A DNA stretch of 33,579 nucleotides from Gammaproteobacteria bacterium (GTDB lineage Bacteria > Pseudomonadota > Gammaproteobacteria > Pseudomonadales > Azotimanducaceae). The notes under the pieces were generated by a model. That model did no database searches, was not told the origin of the DNA, and saw only the letters and a list, made by a program, of their open reading frames with translations. Location of the stretch: NCBI GenBank assembly GCA_009837725.1, contig VXSY01000175.1:1-33579 (forward strand), written 5' to 3'. Shown here piece after piece: positions 1 through 10,022 of the stretch (positions within the stretch are counted from its first letter, which is position 1; every line of letters begins with the position of its first letter). The position numbers and the translations under genes were made by a program.

Positions 1-532
1 GGTAGTGGGCGAGTTCGGCAATGGATTCGCGGATGTCGTCCAAGGCGCGGTGTGGATTGCGTTTCGTGAACTCGTTGTAGGCGGCTGGGTGCCAGCGGCG
101 CGCGAGTTCCTTGACGGTGCTTACGTCGATGATGCGGTAGTGCAGATAGCCTTCGAGTGTTGGCATGTGGCGGCCCAGGAAGCGGCGGTCTTGCCAGATG
201 GAGTTGCCGCAGAGGGGGGACGCGTCGCGTGCCACATGCTGCTCCAGGAAGGCGAGGGTGCGGGCTTCGGCTTCGACCAGGGTCACCTCGGACTCGCGCA
301 CGCGGGCCAAGAGGCCAGACTCCGCATGGTGCTTGCGGTTCCAGTCGTCCATGCCGGCGAGTTGCTCGTTGCTGGCGTGGATTGCCAGGGCCGGCCCCGC
401 CGCCACTTCGCGCAGTTCGTCATCGGTGACTAGCGTCGCGATCTCGATGATGGTGTCGGTTTCGACATCGAGGCCGGTCATCTCCAGGTCTATCCAGACG
501 AGTTTCCCCTCGCCCGGGCTTTCTTCGCTCAT
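1..532 (-). CDS. orn: Oligoribonuclease (3' end of gene truncated by window edge)
   Basis: Reverse-strand translation from ATG at 532: [38 protein letters not shown]...[19 protein letters not shown]; DEDDh exonuclease motifs ([15 protein letters not shown]). Missing from the supplied ORF track because it has no stop inside the window. Confidence 0.95.
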   Translation of the reverse strand, partial: MSEESPGEGKLVWIDLEMTGLDVETDTIIEIATLVTDDELREVAAGPALAIHASNEQLAGMDDWNRKHHAESGLLARVRESEVTLVEAEARTLAFLEQHVARDASPLCGNSIWQDRRFLGRHMPTLEGYLHYRIIDVSTVKELARRWHPAAYNEFTKRNPHRALDDIRESIAELAHY

Positions 533-596
533 TGCACCCCGCATTCACGCCAACGGATTTACTATGCCACGGCGAATGCAAACTCAAGGGACCTGC

Positions 597-1412
597 ATGG
601 CTTCCGATCCGACCGTCATATCCGCTGCGGAGCTGGCTTCGAGGCTGGCCCAAGGGGAAGACCTGCTCGTGGTGCAGGTAACCTCGCGGCAGGTTTACGA
701 CGCGGCGCACATCGAGGGGTCCCATTGTGTGGAACCTGCGGAACTCGTGAGTGGCGTGCCGCCGGCGACGGGCCGGCTGCCGGATGCGGAGCGGCTGGCG
801 AGGCTCTTTGGTCGGCTTCGGCTTGCTGAAGACCGGCAGGTGGTGACGCTCGATGACGAGGGCGGCGGCTGGGCCGGGCGGTTGGCGTGGACGCTGGATG
901 TTCTGGGGCGGCGTGACTGGATCTACTTGGATGGTGGCCTGCACGCCTGGCACCAAAGCGGCTTGCCGCTTGTGTCCGGGCCGCCACCACCGAGCGACTC
1001 GACCACCGGCGTGCGCGTCACCGTCGATCGCGCCCCCATCGCCGAAGCCGAGGACATTTTGGAGCGGCTTGACGACCGGACCCTTACCGTCTGGGACTGC
1101 CGTTCGTGGGAGGAGTACACGGGCCAGCGCGTGGCCGCCGCGCGTGCGGGACATATTCCTGGGGCGGTTCATCTCGACTGGCTGGAACTCATGCAGCGGG
1201 ACCGGGGGCTGCGCCTCATCGACGACATCGCCGGCCTGCTCGCACGTCGAGGCATCGGCCCGGAGCAAGACGTGATCGCCCACTGCCAGACCCATCACCG
1301 TTCGGGCCTCGCCTACATGGTCGCCCGCCTCCTCGGCTTCCCCCGCATCCGCGCCTATCACGGGTCGTGGGCCGAATGGGGCAACCGACCGGACACCCCG
1401 GTCGAGACCTAA
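597..1412 (+). CDS. rhdA: Two-domain rhodanese / thiosulfate sulfurtransferase, RhdA type
   Basis: MASDPTVISAAELASRL...; C-terminal active loop HCQTHHRSG as in Azotobacter RhdA; directly upstream of psd. Start taken at the internal ATG 597, not the track's 165. Confidence 0.88.
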   Translation: MASDPTVISAAELASRLAQGEDLLVVQVTSRQVYDAAHIEGSHCVEPAELVSGVPPATGRLPDAERLARLFGRLRLAEDRQVVTLDDEGGGWAGRLAWTLDVLGRRDWIYLDGGLHAWHQSGLPLVSGPPPPSDSTTGVRVTVDRAPIAEAEDILERLDDRTLTVWDCRSWEEYTGQRVAAARAGHIPGAVHLDWLELMQRDRGLRLIDDIAGLLARRGIGPEQDVIAHCQTHHRSGLAYMVARLLGFPRIRAYHGSWAEWGNRPDTPVET

Positions 1413-1428
1413 CGGCGCTGCCGCGTTC

Positions 1429-2256
1429 ATGTCACACCCGGGTGCAAGCGTTGCCGAGGCGCTGCTGACCGCCTTCATGGGCGCGGTCGGCGGCGTGCGC
1501 CAGCGTCACTTCAAGCGCTTCGTGATCTGGATCTACACGCGCTTCTACCCCGTAAACCTCGACGAGGCCGTCGGCGAAACCGCCGCCGACTTCGACACCT
1601 TCAACCACTTCTTCACGCGCCGCCTTAAGCCGGGCGCACGGCCTTTGCCGGATGCGGCGGATGTCCTTGTCTGTCCCGCCGACGGCACCGTGAGTCAGGC
1701 CGGCCCGATCGCAAAGGGCCAACTTCTGCAGGCGAAAGGCCAGCGCTATTCCGTCGCCGACTTGCTGGGCGACACGGGACTCGCCGCCCGCTACGAAGGC
1801 GGCACGTTCGTCACGATCTATCTCTCCCCCCGCGACTACCACCGGGTGCATGTCCCTTGCGCAAGCGAGCTTGCGAGGGCAACCGAGATTCCGGGTCGCC
1901 TCTTCTCCGTGAACGCTTCGAGCGAACGGCGCGTGGTGGGGCTTTTCGCCCGCAACGAACGCTTGGTCATGCACCTCGCTGCCGCGTCTGGCGACTACGC
2001 CCTCGTCATGGTGGGCGCGCTCATCGTCGCCGGCATCGACACGCCTTGGCAAAGACCGCCGGTGCCGAGGGACGAGAGAACCAAAACGCGCGTTCTCCAC
2101 CCCGACGGAGTTCGCTTTGCTCGCGGCGATGAAGTCGGCACGTTCCGCATTGGCTCCACCGTGATCTGCCTCTTCCCACCGGGGATCGCCCTGACCAAAC
2201 GTTTCGCGCCCGGCGCCACGGTGCAAATGGGGGAGGCGATGGCGGTTGGCTGGTGA
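1429..2256 (+). CDS. psd: Phosphatidylserine decarboxylase proenzyme
   Basis: FNHFFTRRLKPGARP, PADGTVSQ, YLSPRDYHRVHVP, and the self-cleavage region FRIGSTVICLFPPG (GS(T) processing site). Confidence 0.95.
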   Translation: MSHPGASVAEALLTAFMGAVGGVRQRHFKRFVIWIYTRFYPVNLDEAVGETAADFDTFNHFFTRRLKPGARPLPDAADVLVCPADGTVSQAGPIAKGQLLQAKGQRYSVADLLGDTGLAARYEGGTFVTIYLSPRDYHRVHVPCASELARATEIPGRLFSVNASSERRVVGLFARNERLVMHLAAASGDYALVMVGALIVAGIDTPWQRPPVPRDERTKTRVLHPDGVRFARGDEVGTFRIGSTVICLFPPGIALTKRFAPGATVQMGEAMAVGW

Positions 2257-2289
2257 GGCAGCCCCTCCCCAGACTGGAGCTGTTCGTGG

Positions 2290-3228
2290 TTAGGCGCGGT
2301 TCCAGTCGAAGGCGAGAACGGGGGATATGCCGTCGGTTCCGAGTTTGAGCGCCAGTAGGCGGTCGAAGCCGAGGGCCACGCCGGCGCAGTTGGGGAGGCC
2401 GTGGCGTTGGGCGGCCAGGAGGCGTTCGTCGGGCTTGGGGACACAGAGGCCAGAAGCGCGGCGTTTCTCCGTGTCGGCGGCCATGCGCTGGGCCAGTTCG
2501 TCCGGGTCCGCGAGTTCGTGGTAGCCGTTGGCGATTTCTACGCCGTTGATTACCAGCTCGAAGCGTTCCGCGTGGGGGCGGCGCTTGGATGCATTCACCC
2601 GTGCCAGGGCGGCTTGGTCAGGTGGGTATTCGGTTACGAAAACTCGGCCTTCGCCGCGGTCGGCTAGCGCCGCGGCAAGCATCAGGTCAAGGGCTTCCTC
2701 GGTTCGTGACGTGGAGCTGGCCTTGTATCCGAGTTGGGCGCAGATGTCGGCCAGGTCGTCCACGCTTGCTGTGTCGATGTCGATGTCGAACCGATCGGCC
2801 AACAGTTGCCGATACGGGATGCACAGGTACGGCGCAGGGCTTAGCAGGCAGTCGACCAACTCTTCCACCTCCAGCATGAGGCGGTTGGCGTCGAAGTCGA
2901 GGCGATACCACTCCAGCATGAGGAACTCGGGGTTGTGCCAGCGGCCCTGTTCGCCTTGTCGGAACACCGGGCCCAGTTGGTAGATGGAAGGGGCGCCGGC
3001 GGCCAACAGGCGCTTCATGTGGTATTCGGGCGAGGTTTGCAGATAGCGGCCGCCGACGGCGATGCTCTCGATGGCGGGGTCGAGCACGGTGTGGGATGCC
3101 AGCACCGGGGTGTTCACCTCCAGCACGCCCCGCTCGGCAAAGAAAGCGCGGGTGGCGGCGAGGGCGGCCGCACGTGCGTGCAGCGTTTCGATGGCGCAAC
3201 TAGGCGGCCAGTCGTGGGCCTCGCTCAC
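2290..3228 (-). CDS. epmA: EF-P--(R)-beta-lysine ligase (class II LysRS-like)
   Basis: Class II aaRS motifs without anticodon domain: FFAERGVLEVNTPVLASHTVLDPAIES, YLQTSPEYHMKRLLAAG, GPVFRQGEQGRWHNPEFLMLEWYRLD, GVALGFDRLLALKLG. GTG start. Confidence 0.93.
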   Translation of the reverse strand: MSEAHDWPPSCAIETLHARAAALAATRAFFAERGVLEVNTPVLASHTVLDPAIESIAVGGRYLQTSPEYHMKRLLAAGAPSIYQLGPVFRQGEQGRWHNPEFLMLEWYRLDFDANRLMLEVEELVDCLLSPAPYLCIPYRQLLADRFDIDIDTASVDDLADICAQLGYKASSTSRTEEALDLMLAAALADRGEGRVFVTEYPPDQAALARVNASKRRPHAERFELVINGVEIANGYHELADPDELAQRMAADTEKRRASGLCVPKPDERLLAAQRHGLPNCAGVALGFDRLLALKLGTDGISPVLAFDWNRA

Positions 3229-3240
3229 GGGACGTGAACC

Positions 3241-3813
3241 TCAGTCGCGCACCCGACTGACGTATTCGCCGGTGCGCGTGTCGATGCGCAGCACCTCGCC
3301 AATCTCGATGAAGAGCGGCACCTTGATGACGGCGCCAGTGCTGAGGGTCGCCGGCTTGTTGCCACCTTGCGCCGTGTCGCCGCGCATTCCGGGATCGGTT
3401 TCGGCTACCTGAAGCTCCACGAAGTTGGGTGGCACGACGGAGATGGGGCTGTCGTTCCAGAGCGTGACCGAGCACACGTCCTGCTCCTTCAGCCACTGGC
3501 GTGCGTCGCCCACGGCGGCGGCGGCGGCCTCGAATTGCTCGTAGCTGCCATCGGTCTTCATGAAATGCCAGAACTCGCCGTCGTTGTAGAGGTATTCCAT
3601 GTCCGTTTCGAGGACATCCGCGCCTTCGATGGTCTCGCCGCTGCGAAACGTGCGCTCCCACACCCGACCGGTGTTGAGGTTGCGGAATTTGACGCGGCTG
3701 AAGGCTTGGCCCTTGCCTGGCTTGACGAACTCGTTCTCCAGAATCGAGCAGGGGGAACCCTCCAGGAGCACCTTGAGCCCTGGGCGGAATTCGTTGGTCG
3801 CATAGGTCGCCAC
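3241..3813 (-). CDS. efp: Translation elongation factor P
   Basis: (V)[18 protein letters not shown]...[18 protein letters not shown]...[15 protein letters not shown]...[36 protein letters not shown] start at 3813, 190 aa. The 274-aa ORF in the track is over-extended. Confidence 0.96.
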   Translation of the reverse strand: MATYATNEFRPGLKVLLEGSPCSILENEFVKPGKGQAFSRVKFRNLNTGRVWERTFRSGETIEGADVLETDMEYLYNDGEFWHFMKTDGSYEQFEAAAAAVGDARQWLKEQDVCSVTLWNDSPISVVPPNFVELQVAETDPGMRGDTAQGGNKPATLSTGAVIKVPLFIEIGEVLRIDTRTGEYVSRVRD

Positions 3814-3856
3814 GGACGGTCGCCTCGTCTGCTTGGAAGCGCGGAATGATAGCCGG

Positions 3857-4099
3857 CTATAGCGACGCGGCTCGTTGGAATGCGGAGTGGACACGCTTGG
3901 GTACGTTGATTGCCTCGAACATCCGAGAGGGGAAGAGGTAATCTTCACCGCTTTCATCCACCACGCGCAAATCTCCGTCCCGGGCGGCGTCGACATCCGG
4001 CACGGACCGGTAAATCTTGTGCAGTTCCAGCGAGGCGCTATAGCCCTTGTTGTCCACGCAGACAACGTACTCGGGAGCGCCTTGGAGTGCTGCAGCCAT
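3857..4099 (-). CDS. Conserved-looking small hypothetical protein (80 aa)
   Basis: [70 protein letters not shown]...; starts 2 nt after the stop of the upstream small gene. Confidence 0.65.
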   Translation of the reverse strand: MAAALQGAPEYVVCVDNKGYSASLELHKIYRSVPDVDAARDGDLRVVDESGEDYLFPSRMFEAINVPKRVHSAFQRAASL

Positions 4100-4101
4100 G
4101 T

Positions 4102-4335
4102 TCAGTCCAGATACCGTTTGCGCTTGATTTCGCGTCGGCCAATGCCGTGCGCCTCGTACCAGTGTAGCTCTGCCAAGCGGATGTCGCCATTCTCCAACTG
4201 CACGCTGGCGACCCCCTTGCACTTACGCCAGTTTCCGGCACCGTAAGCGCGCCGGAGCCTTGGCAATTCGCGGATGCCGGAGCCTCGGGCAATCGTCTCC
4301 GCATCGGAGATGGCGCCAATGACCTCAAACTGCAC
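4102..4335 (-). CDS. Conserved-looking small hypothetical protein (77 aa)
   Basis: (GTG start) MQFEVIGAISDAETIARGSGIRELPRLRRAYGAGNWRKCKGVASVQLENGDIRLAELHWYEAHGIGRREIKRKRYLD. Confidence 0.65.
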   Translation of the reverse strand: MQFEVIGAISDAETIARGSGIRELPRLRRAYGAGNWRKCKGVASVQLENGDIRLAELHWYEAHGIGRREIKRKRYLD

Positions 4336-4409
4336 GTCACGTTACCTAACGCCACCTCGGACTCAAGCGGAATGCTCGCGGGCTCCGGCAACTTCGTCAA
4401 GGCGCGTTG

Positions 4410-6437
4410 TCAAACGCTTTGCATGGTCACAAAGTGCCGGTAGTGGCTGTTGGGGTTCGCCATCAAGTCTTCGTGCGTGCCCACGTCGCGCACTCGACCC
4501 TCTTCGAGGAAGACGATGCGGTCCGCGTGGCGGATGGTGGAGAGACGGTGGGCGATGACGATGGCGAGGCGGTGCTCCGCGCCGACCTTGAGCGCCTGGA
4601 TCAGGTCGTTTTCGGTCTTCGGATCCAGGGCGGCGGTAGGTTCGTCAAGGACGAGGACGGGGGTCTCGCGGACGAGGCCTCGGGCGATGCACAGGCGTTG
4701 CTGCTGGCCGACGGAGAGGGTGTCGCCGGATTGGCCGAGAATGGTGTCGATGCCGTCCGGGAGTTCGTCGATGAAGTCCGTGCAGGCCGCGCCTTCGAGG
4801 GCGCGGCGGATGTCGGTGTCGCTGGCGTCTGGCCTTGCCAGCAGGAGGTTGTCGCGGATCGAGGTCGAGAGCAGGGAGTGCTCCTGAAAGACGTAGGCGA
4901 CTTGGCTGCGCAGCGACCCAAGATCGACTTCGGTCACGTCGCGGCCGTCCACCAGCACGCGACCGTCGGTGGCCTGCAGGAAGGCGGGAATGAGGTACGC
5001 GAGGCTGGTCTTGCCGGAGCCGGTGGGACCAACGATGGCTACCATTTCACCCATCGGCAGTTTGAGGTCGACTTCCGATAGCGCTCGCCGACCGTCTGGG
5101 TAGTCGAAGCTCACGTCGCGCAACTCGAAGCCTTGGCGGATGGGGCCCTGTTTCGGCCCCTGAAGGCGATCATCGTCTACCGGATAGTCGAGGAAGAAGA
5201 AGACCCGCCGCACCGCGGCCACCGGCCCCTGCAGCTCGATCCAGAACGCGCCGATGCCGGTGGCCGTCTCCAAGATGCCCCAGAGGAGGCCAAACAGAAC
5301 GAAGAAATCGCCGGGCGACATCTGCCCGTCGATGATCTGGTCGGTCACCAGGCGAACGATGAAGATCGCCGCCACGATCATCACCGCGAGGATGGCGACC
5401 AGCATGGCGATGCCCACCGCCAGCGCGAAGCGTTCGCGCAGGAACGACTCTGAGCTGCGTTCGGCGAAGCGTTCCGCATCCCGACGCATCCCGCCAAGGC
5501 TCTGCACGGCGTACACGTTGTCCATCGTCTCTTCGATGGCGTTGGTGGTAGCCGCGCCGGCGGCGCGCTTGGCCTGATTCATGCGGCGCACGAGGGCGGA
5601 GGCGGGGAACGTGACGAGAAAGGCCAGCGGAAACGCCGACCACGCGATCCACACGAGTTCCGGGGCGACGTTGCTGTAGGTGTATTGGACGAGATAGAGG
5701 TTGATGCCGCCCCAGACCAGCGTGTGTACCGGGTTGAGCGTGAGTTGGTAGCAGATTTCCGGCACCTGCGGCGTGTCATAGAGCACGCGGTAGATGGAGT
5801 CGCCGATGCGCTGGTCGTCCAGCGTCGTCATCGGCAGGCGCGTGAGGCGGGCGAAAAGCCGCGTGCGGAGGGTGTCGGCGAGGCGTTGGGTGAGGCGAAT
5901 GTTGACGAGATACTCGCCAACACCCCAGATGCCGCCGGCGGCGCTGGTGCCGGCGCTGATCTGGTTTTCGCCTTGCGTCGCGGCATCCGCGCCGCCGAAC
6001 AGGCCAAACTCCTCGAAGGCACCGGCGCGGGTGCCGAACACCACCAGCAGGAGCAGCAGCACGATCGCCAGCACCAGCATGATTTCCATCGGCGCCATGC
6101 CATCCACGAAGCCGACAAGGGGTGTCATGAACGGCGGATAGGGCACGTCGGTGTCGCCAAACGGGCGTTCGAGGAGCACGTTGTCGGTGAGGATCTTGCC
6201 GAGCAAGGGCAGCATCACGGCCGGCACCATGAAACCGAAGCCGAACAGGAACTTGGCGGCGAAGAGGCCCCGCGCTTGGGCGAGCAGGCGCAGCGAGCGC
6301 CCCATCAGCACCGCGGCCTGACGGGAGGAGACGGCGGTGTCGAGATCGATGCGGTCGTCGAAACGCAGGCGGCGGTCGCGCGCCTCGCGTCGGCTCTCGC
6401 CAGCACTTGCCGGCTCGAGGGAAGCGGCGTCGCTCAT
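4410..6437 (-). CDS. ABC transporter, fused permease/ATP-binding protein (second half of heterodimeric exporter)
   Basis: TM region plus NBD: GPTGSGKTS (Walker A), DTLSVGQQQR (signature), VLVLDEPTAALD (Walker B), IAHRLST (H-loop). Its ATG overlaps the ancestral stop of the upstream ABC gene (ATGA). Confidence 0.95.
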   Translation of the reverse strand: MSDAASLEPASAGESRREARDRRLRFDDRIDLDTAVSSRQAAVLMGRSLRLLAQARGLFAAKFLFGFGFMVPAVMLPLLGKILTDNVLLERPFGDTDVPYPPFMTPLVGFVDGMAPMEIMLVLAIVLLLLLVVFGTRAGAFEEFGLFGGADAATQGENQISAGTSAAGGIWGVGEYLVNIRLTQRLADTLRTRLFARLTRLPMTTLDDQRIGDSIYRVLYDTPQVPEICYQLTLNPVHTLVWGGINLYLVQYTYSNVAPELVWIAWSAFPLAFLVTFPASALVRRMNQAKRAAGAATTNAIEETMDNVYAVQSLGGMRRDAERFAERSSESFLRERFALAVGIAMLVAILAVMIVAAIFIVRLVTDQIIDGQMSPGDFFVLFGLLWGILETATGIGAFWIELQGPVAAVRRVFFFLDYPVDDDRLQGPKQGPIRQGFELRDVSFDYPDGRRALSEVDLKLPMGEMVAIVGPTGSGKTSLAYLIPAFLQATDGRVLVDGRDVTEVDLGSLRSQVAYVFQEHSLLSTSIRDNLLLARPDASDTDIRRALEGAACTDFIDELPDGIDTILGQSGDTLSVGQQQRLCIARGLVRETPVLVLDEPTAALDPKTENDLIQALKVGAEHRLAIVIAHRLSTIRHADRIVFLEEGRVRDVGTHEDLMANPNSHYRHFVTMQSV

Positions 6438-8427
6438 CCGGCGGCCTCAAGCCCGACCGTCTCGGCTTGCACAAAGCTGCGGTAGCGACCGTTCGGCGTG
6501 TCATCAACTCGTCGTGGGTGCCGGTTTCGGCGATCCTTCCGTCTTCAAGGAAGGCGATTTGGTCGGCATCTCGGATGGTGGACAGGCGGTGGGTGATCAG
6601 GAACATCACCCTGTCCTTGCCCCATTCGGCGAGATTGCCGAGCAGTTCGCGCTCCGTGAGGGCATCAAGCGAAGCCGTGGGTTCGTCGAGGATCAGGATG
6701 GGCGTGTCGCGGACGATTGCGCGCGCGATGGAGAGGCGCTGCCGCTGGCCGGTGGAGAGCTTGCCACCACGCTCGCCAAGCTCGGTCTGGTAACCGTTTT
6801 CCATCTCGCCGATGAACTCGTGTGCGCAGGCGACCTTGGCTGCCGCCTCCACGTCCGCCATGGTCTTGCCTTCGGCGGCGTAGCCGATGTTGTCGGCGAC
6901 GGTGCCGGCGAACAGCACGTTCTTCTGCAAGGCGATGGCGGTTGAGGCGCGGACGTCGTCGACGCGCAGGTCGCGGATGTCGACGTCGTTGAAGGCGACG
7001 GCGCCGCGTTCCGGGTCGTAGAGCCGCAGAACCATCGACATGAGCGTGGACTTGCCGGACCCGGTGGCGCCGACGATCGCGGTGACGGTTCCGGCGTGTG
7101 CCACAAGATCGACGCCCCGAAGCACGGGCAGCCGGTCGCCACCATTGGTGGGAGTGGGGTTCGTGGGCGACGGGCCCTCAGGGAACCGGCTTGCCCCGTC
7201 CCGTGCCGAATCGGTCAGATGAGCAGGCAGCTCGTAGGAGAAGTGCACCTCGCGACAAGTGACGCTGCGGAGCGGAGTGGGAAAACGGCGCGGGTCTTCA
7301 CCATCAATGATGTCCGGTTCAAGGTCGAGCAGGAAGAAGGCGCGTTCCAGACCGATGAAGAGGTCCTGCGTCATGCACCAGATGCGAATCAGCCAGAAGC
7401 TGTTGCCAAGCCCCTCTTCCACCTGCTCGCGGGCGTAGCGGAACGCGCCGAGGTTCCACACCGCGAAGCCGATCAGCGCTGCCACCGCCGCGCCGCGATA
7501 GGTCTCGCGTTCCTCGATCACCCAACCGGCGAGCACGTATTCGGCGCCGATGGCGACGGTGCCGCCCAAGGTCATCGCCGCGGCGGTCAGTAGCACGATG
7601 TCGAGGCGCAGATGGAAGGCGGCGTCGAGGGCGCGGTGCGAATCGTGGTGGAAGCGGTCCAGGATGCGTGCCTCGGCACGGTTCGCCTTCACCACCTTGA
7701 TGGCCGCGAACGACTCTTGCAGGCGCGAGGTGAGATCGCTGTTGGCGAGCCGGTTTTCGCGTGCGCGGCGGCGTATGCGCGGCGTGAACACCGCCGTGAG
7801 CCAAACCATCGGCACGCCGACGAAGATGCAGGCGACGGCGATTGTGGGGCTAAGGAGATACAGGAGCACCAGCGCAAGCAGCGTCCAGAAGAGGGCCGTG
7901 AAGGGGCCGATCAGCGCCTCTTGCAGCAGGTTCACGATCATGGCGCTGTCCTGATAGACCCGGAACACGGCGTCGCCCACCCGGGCGTGGCTGTGGTACT
8001 TGAGCGACAGGTGCTCGGCCCGCTCGACCATCGCCACGCGCAAGCTCTGGTTGATGTTGTGCCGAATCCACGCCTCGTAGTAGGGCAGCGAAGCGAGGCC
8101 GCCGAGCAGCACGAGGCCACCGATGCCGAACCAGATGAGCAAGCGGTCGCGCACGATCCGGCGCTCTTCGGCGGACAACGGTTCCTCGTCGGTGGCGCCG
8201 GTGGTGACGTACTCCTCGCCGACCCCAAGCACCACGGCCTGCAACGGCTGCAGGCGCTCGCCGACGAGCACTTTGTTGGCGAGGAGATCGCCAGCAACGG
8301 CCCAAATCGCCACCATGAAGATGGCGGACACCGCGCTGATCGCCATGAAGGCAATCAAATGCCTCAGCATGGGACGGATGAACGGCCAAGCCCGCGCGAT
8401 GAGCTGCCACAAGCGACGGGCGCTCAT
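6434..8427 (-). CDS. ABC transporter, fused permease/ATP-binding protein; apparent 1-nt frameshift near its 3' end (about 6497-6499)
   Basis: MSARRLWQLIARAWPFIRPMLRHLIAF...GATGSGKST...KLSTGQRQR...ILILDEPTASLD...ITHRLST...GTHDELMT, then the other frame reads PNGRYRSFVQAETVGLEAAG*, ending in the ATGA overlap with the next gene. The track's 924-aa ORF runs about 660 nt out of frame over the neighbour. Confidence 0.9.
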
Positions 8428-8575
8428 GGTGGGGTCCGGCTCTACGCCGCCCGGAGCCTTATCTCGGGTCACAGAGGGCCTCTTGGGGGCGGGGGCAAGA
8501 TGCCGTCGCCCCAGGGCCCGTCCCAACGCCAGCGAACGGCATGTCCACAACCCATCTAACGGGCCCTACAAACTG

Positions 8576-9748
8576 CTAAATCGCTCCGCCCGTGCGCAGT
8601 TCATGTATCTCCTCCGCGCTGTAGCCAGCTTCCGCGAGCACCTCGTCGTTGTGCTGGCCCAGTGCGGGGGTGGGCGAACGGATGTCGGAAGGGGCGCCGG
8701 AAAGGCTGACCGCTTGGCCGACAAGTTCGATGTCGCCGAGCTCGGGGTGGGTTACGGGGGCAGCCATGCCCAGGTGCTTCACTTGTGGGTCTTCGAACAC
8801 CTCGTCGATGGAGTAGATGTAGCCGGCCGGCACCCCCGCTTCGTTGAACGCCTCGATCCACTCGCAGCTGGTCTTGGTGGCGGTGATGGCTTCGATCTGG
8901 CCGTTCATTTCGTCGCGGTGCTTGCTGCGGCGGGGTGGGGTGTTGAAGCGTTCGTCGGTGAGCCAGTCCTCGCGCCCCATCACCTCGCAGAAGCGCTGGT
9001 AGATGGCGGTGCCGGTGGCGGCGATGTTGATGTGGCCGTCCTTGGTGCGGAAGACGCCGGTGGGAATGCCCGTGGGGTGGTTGTTGCCGGACTGCGGCGG
9101 CACTTCCTTCGACAGCAGCCAGCGCTCGGCCTGGAAATCCAGCATGGCGATCTGCGCTTGCAGGAGGGAGGTTTGCACCCATTGGCCTTCGCCGGTTTCG
9201 TTTCTGGCGAGAAGGGCAGTCATCACGCCAATTGCTGCGTAAAGGCCAGCGGAGAGGTCCGCCACCGGAACGCCAGCCCGAACGGGCCCTTGGCCGGGCA
9301 GCCCCGTAATGGACATGAGCCCGCCCATTCCCTGCGCCACCTGGTCGAACCCGGGCAGCTTCCCGTAAGGCCCGTCCTGGCCGAAGCCGGAGATGCTGGC
9401 GTACACGACGCCGGGGTTGATCGCCTTGATGGACTCGTATTCGATGCCGAGTCGGTGCTTCACATCCGGCCGATAGTTCTCCACCACCACGTCCGCATCC
9501 TTGGCGAGACGCATGAAGACCTCCTTGCCGGCTGGCGACTTGAGGTTCAGCGTGATGGCACGCTTGTTCCGATGCAGATTCTGGAAGTCGGGCCCCAAGC
9601 GCGCATCGCCCATCTGCCCATCGCCCTGCCCCGGCTGCTCGATCTTGATGACATCCGCCCCCCAGTCCGCCAGTTGCCGGACGCATGTGGGCCCTGCGCG
9701 CACCCGCGTGAGGTCAAGCACCCGAATGTGGGCAAGTGGCAGCCGCAT
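8576..9748 (-). CDS. CaiB/BaiF family (family III) CoA-transferase
   Basis: MRLPLAHIRVLDLTRVRAGPTCVRQLADWGADVIKIEQPGQGD...VVENYRPDVKHRLG...ISGFGQDGPY...GVPVADLSAGLYAAIGV...; 390 aa. Confidence 0.93.
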   Translation of the reverse strand: MRLPLAHIRVLDLTRVRAGPTCVRQLADWGADVIKIEQPGQGDGQMGDARLGPDFQNLHRNKRAITLNLKSPAGKEVFMRLAKDADVVVENYRPDVKHRLGIEYESIKAINPGVVYASISGFGQDGPYGKLPGFDQVAQGMGGLMSITGLPGQGPVRAGVPVADLSAGLYAAIGVMTALLARNETGEGQWVQTSLLQAQIAMLDFQAERWLLSKEVPPQSGNNHPTGIPTGVFRTKDGHINIAATGTAIYQRFCEVMGREDWLTDERFNTPPRRSKHRDEMNGQIEAITATKTSCEWIEAFNEAGVPAGYIYSIDEVFEDPQVKHLGMAAPVTHPELGDIELVGQAVSLSGAPSDIRSPTPALGQHNDEVLAEAGYSAEEIHELRTGGAI

Positions 9749-10022
9749 GGTTCGATCCCTCCAAATCAACGAGGCGGCGATTATGCGGTATGGACGGCGG
9801 AGGTTGCTTCTTGGGGCCACCCCGGGTGGTGGCCATCGTTGGAGATGTCGCGTGCGCTGAGGACTATATTCTTGCGTGCGGCTCAAGTCGGTAGCGGTGG
9901 TCCAGGTCCCCTTTGGTGGGTAGTCGGTTCTCGCTTGGGCGGCGGTACGTCCGTTAGCAGCGCCTGAGGGCCCATTGTCACGCAACCTTTTATGTTCGTG
10001 GAGCTTCGGCCGTGGCCTCGGC

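Noticed and set aside
420-1478. 352-aa minus-strand ORF overlapping rhdA
   Set aside because: Antisense to a clear rhodanese gene; no recognisable motif.
6491-6504. Programmed ribosomal frameshift in the ABC gene
   Set aside because: No slippery heptamer or obvious stimulatory structure at the site; simple indel is more economical.
7612-8559. 315-aa + strand ORF opposite the ABC gene
   Set aside because: His/Glu/Ala-rich antisense ORF without domain features.
9749-10022. Mobile-element boundary left of the defence operon
   Set aside because: Only a short GGCCACC/GGTGGCC hairpin; no integrase, transposase or matching terminal repeats seen.
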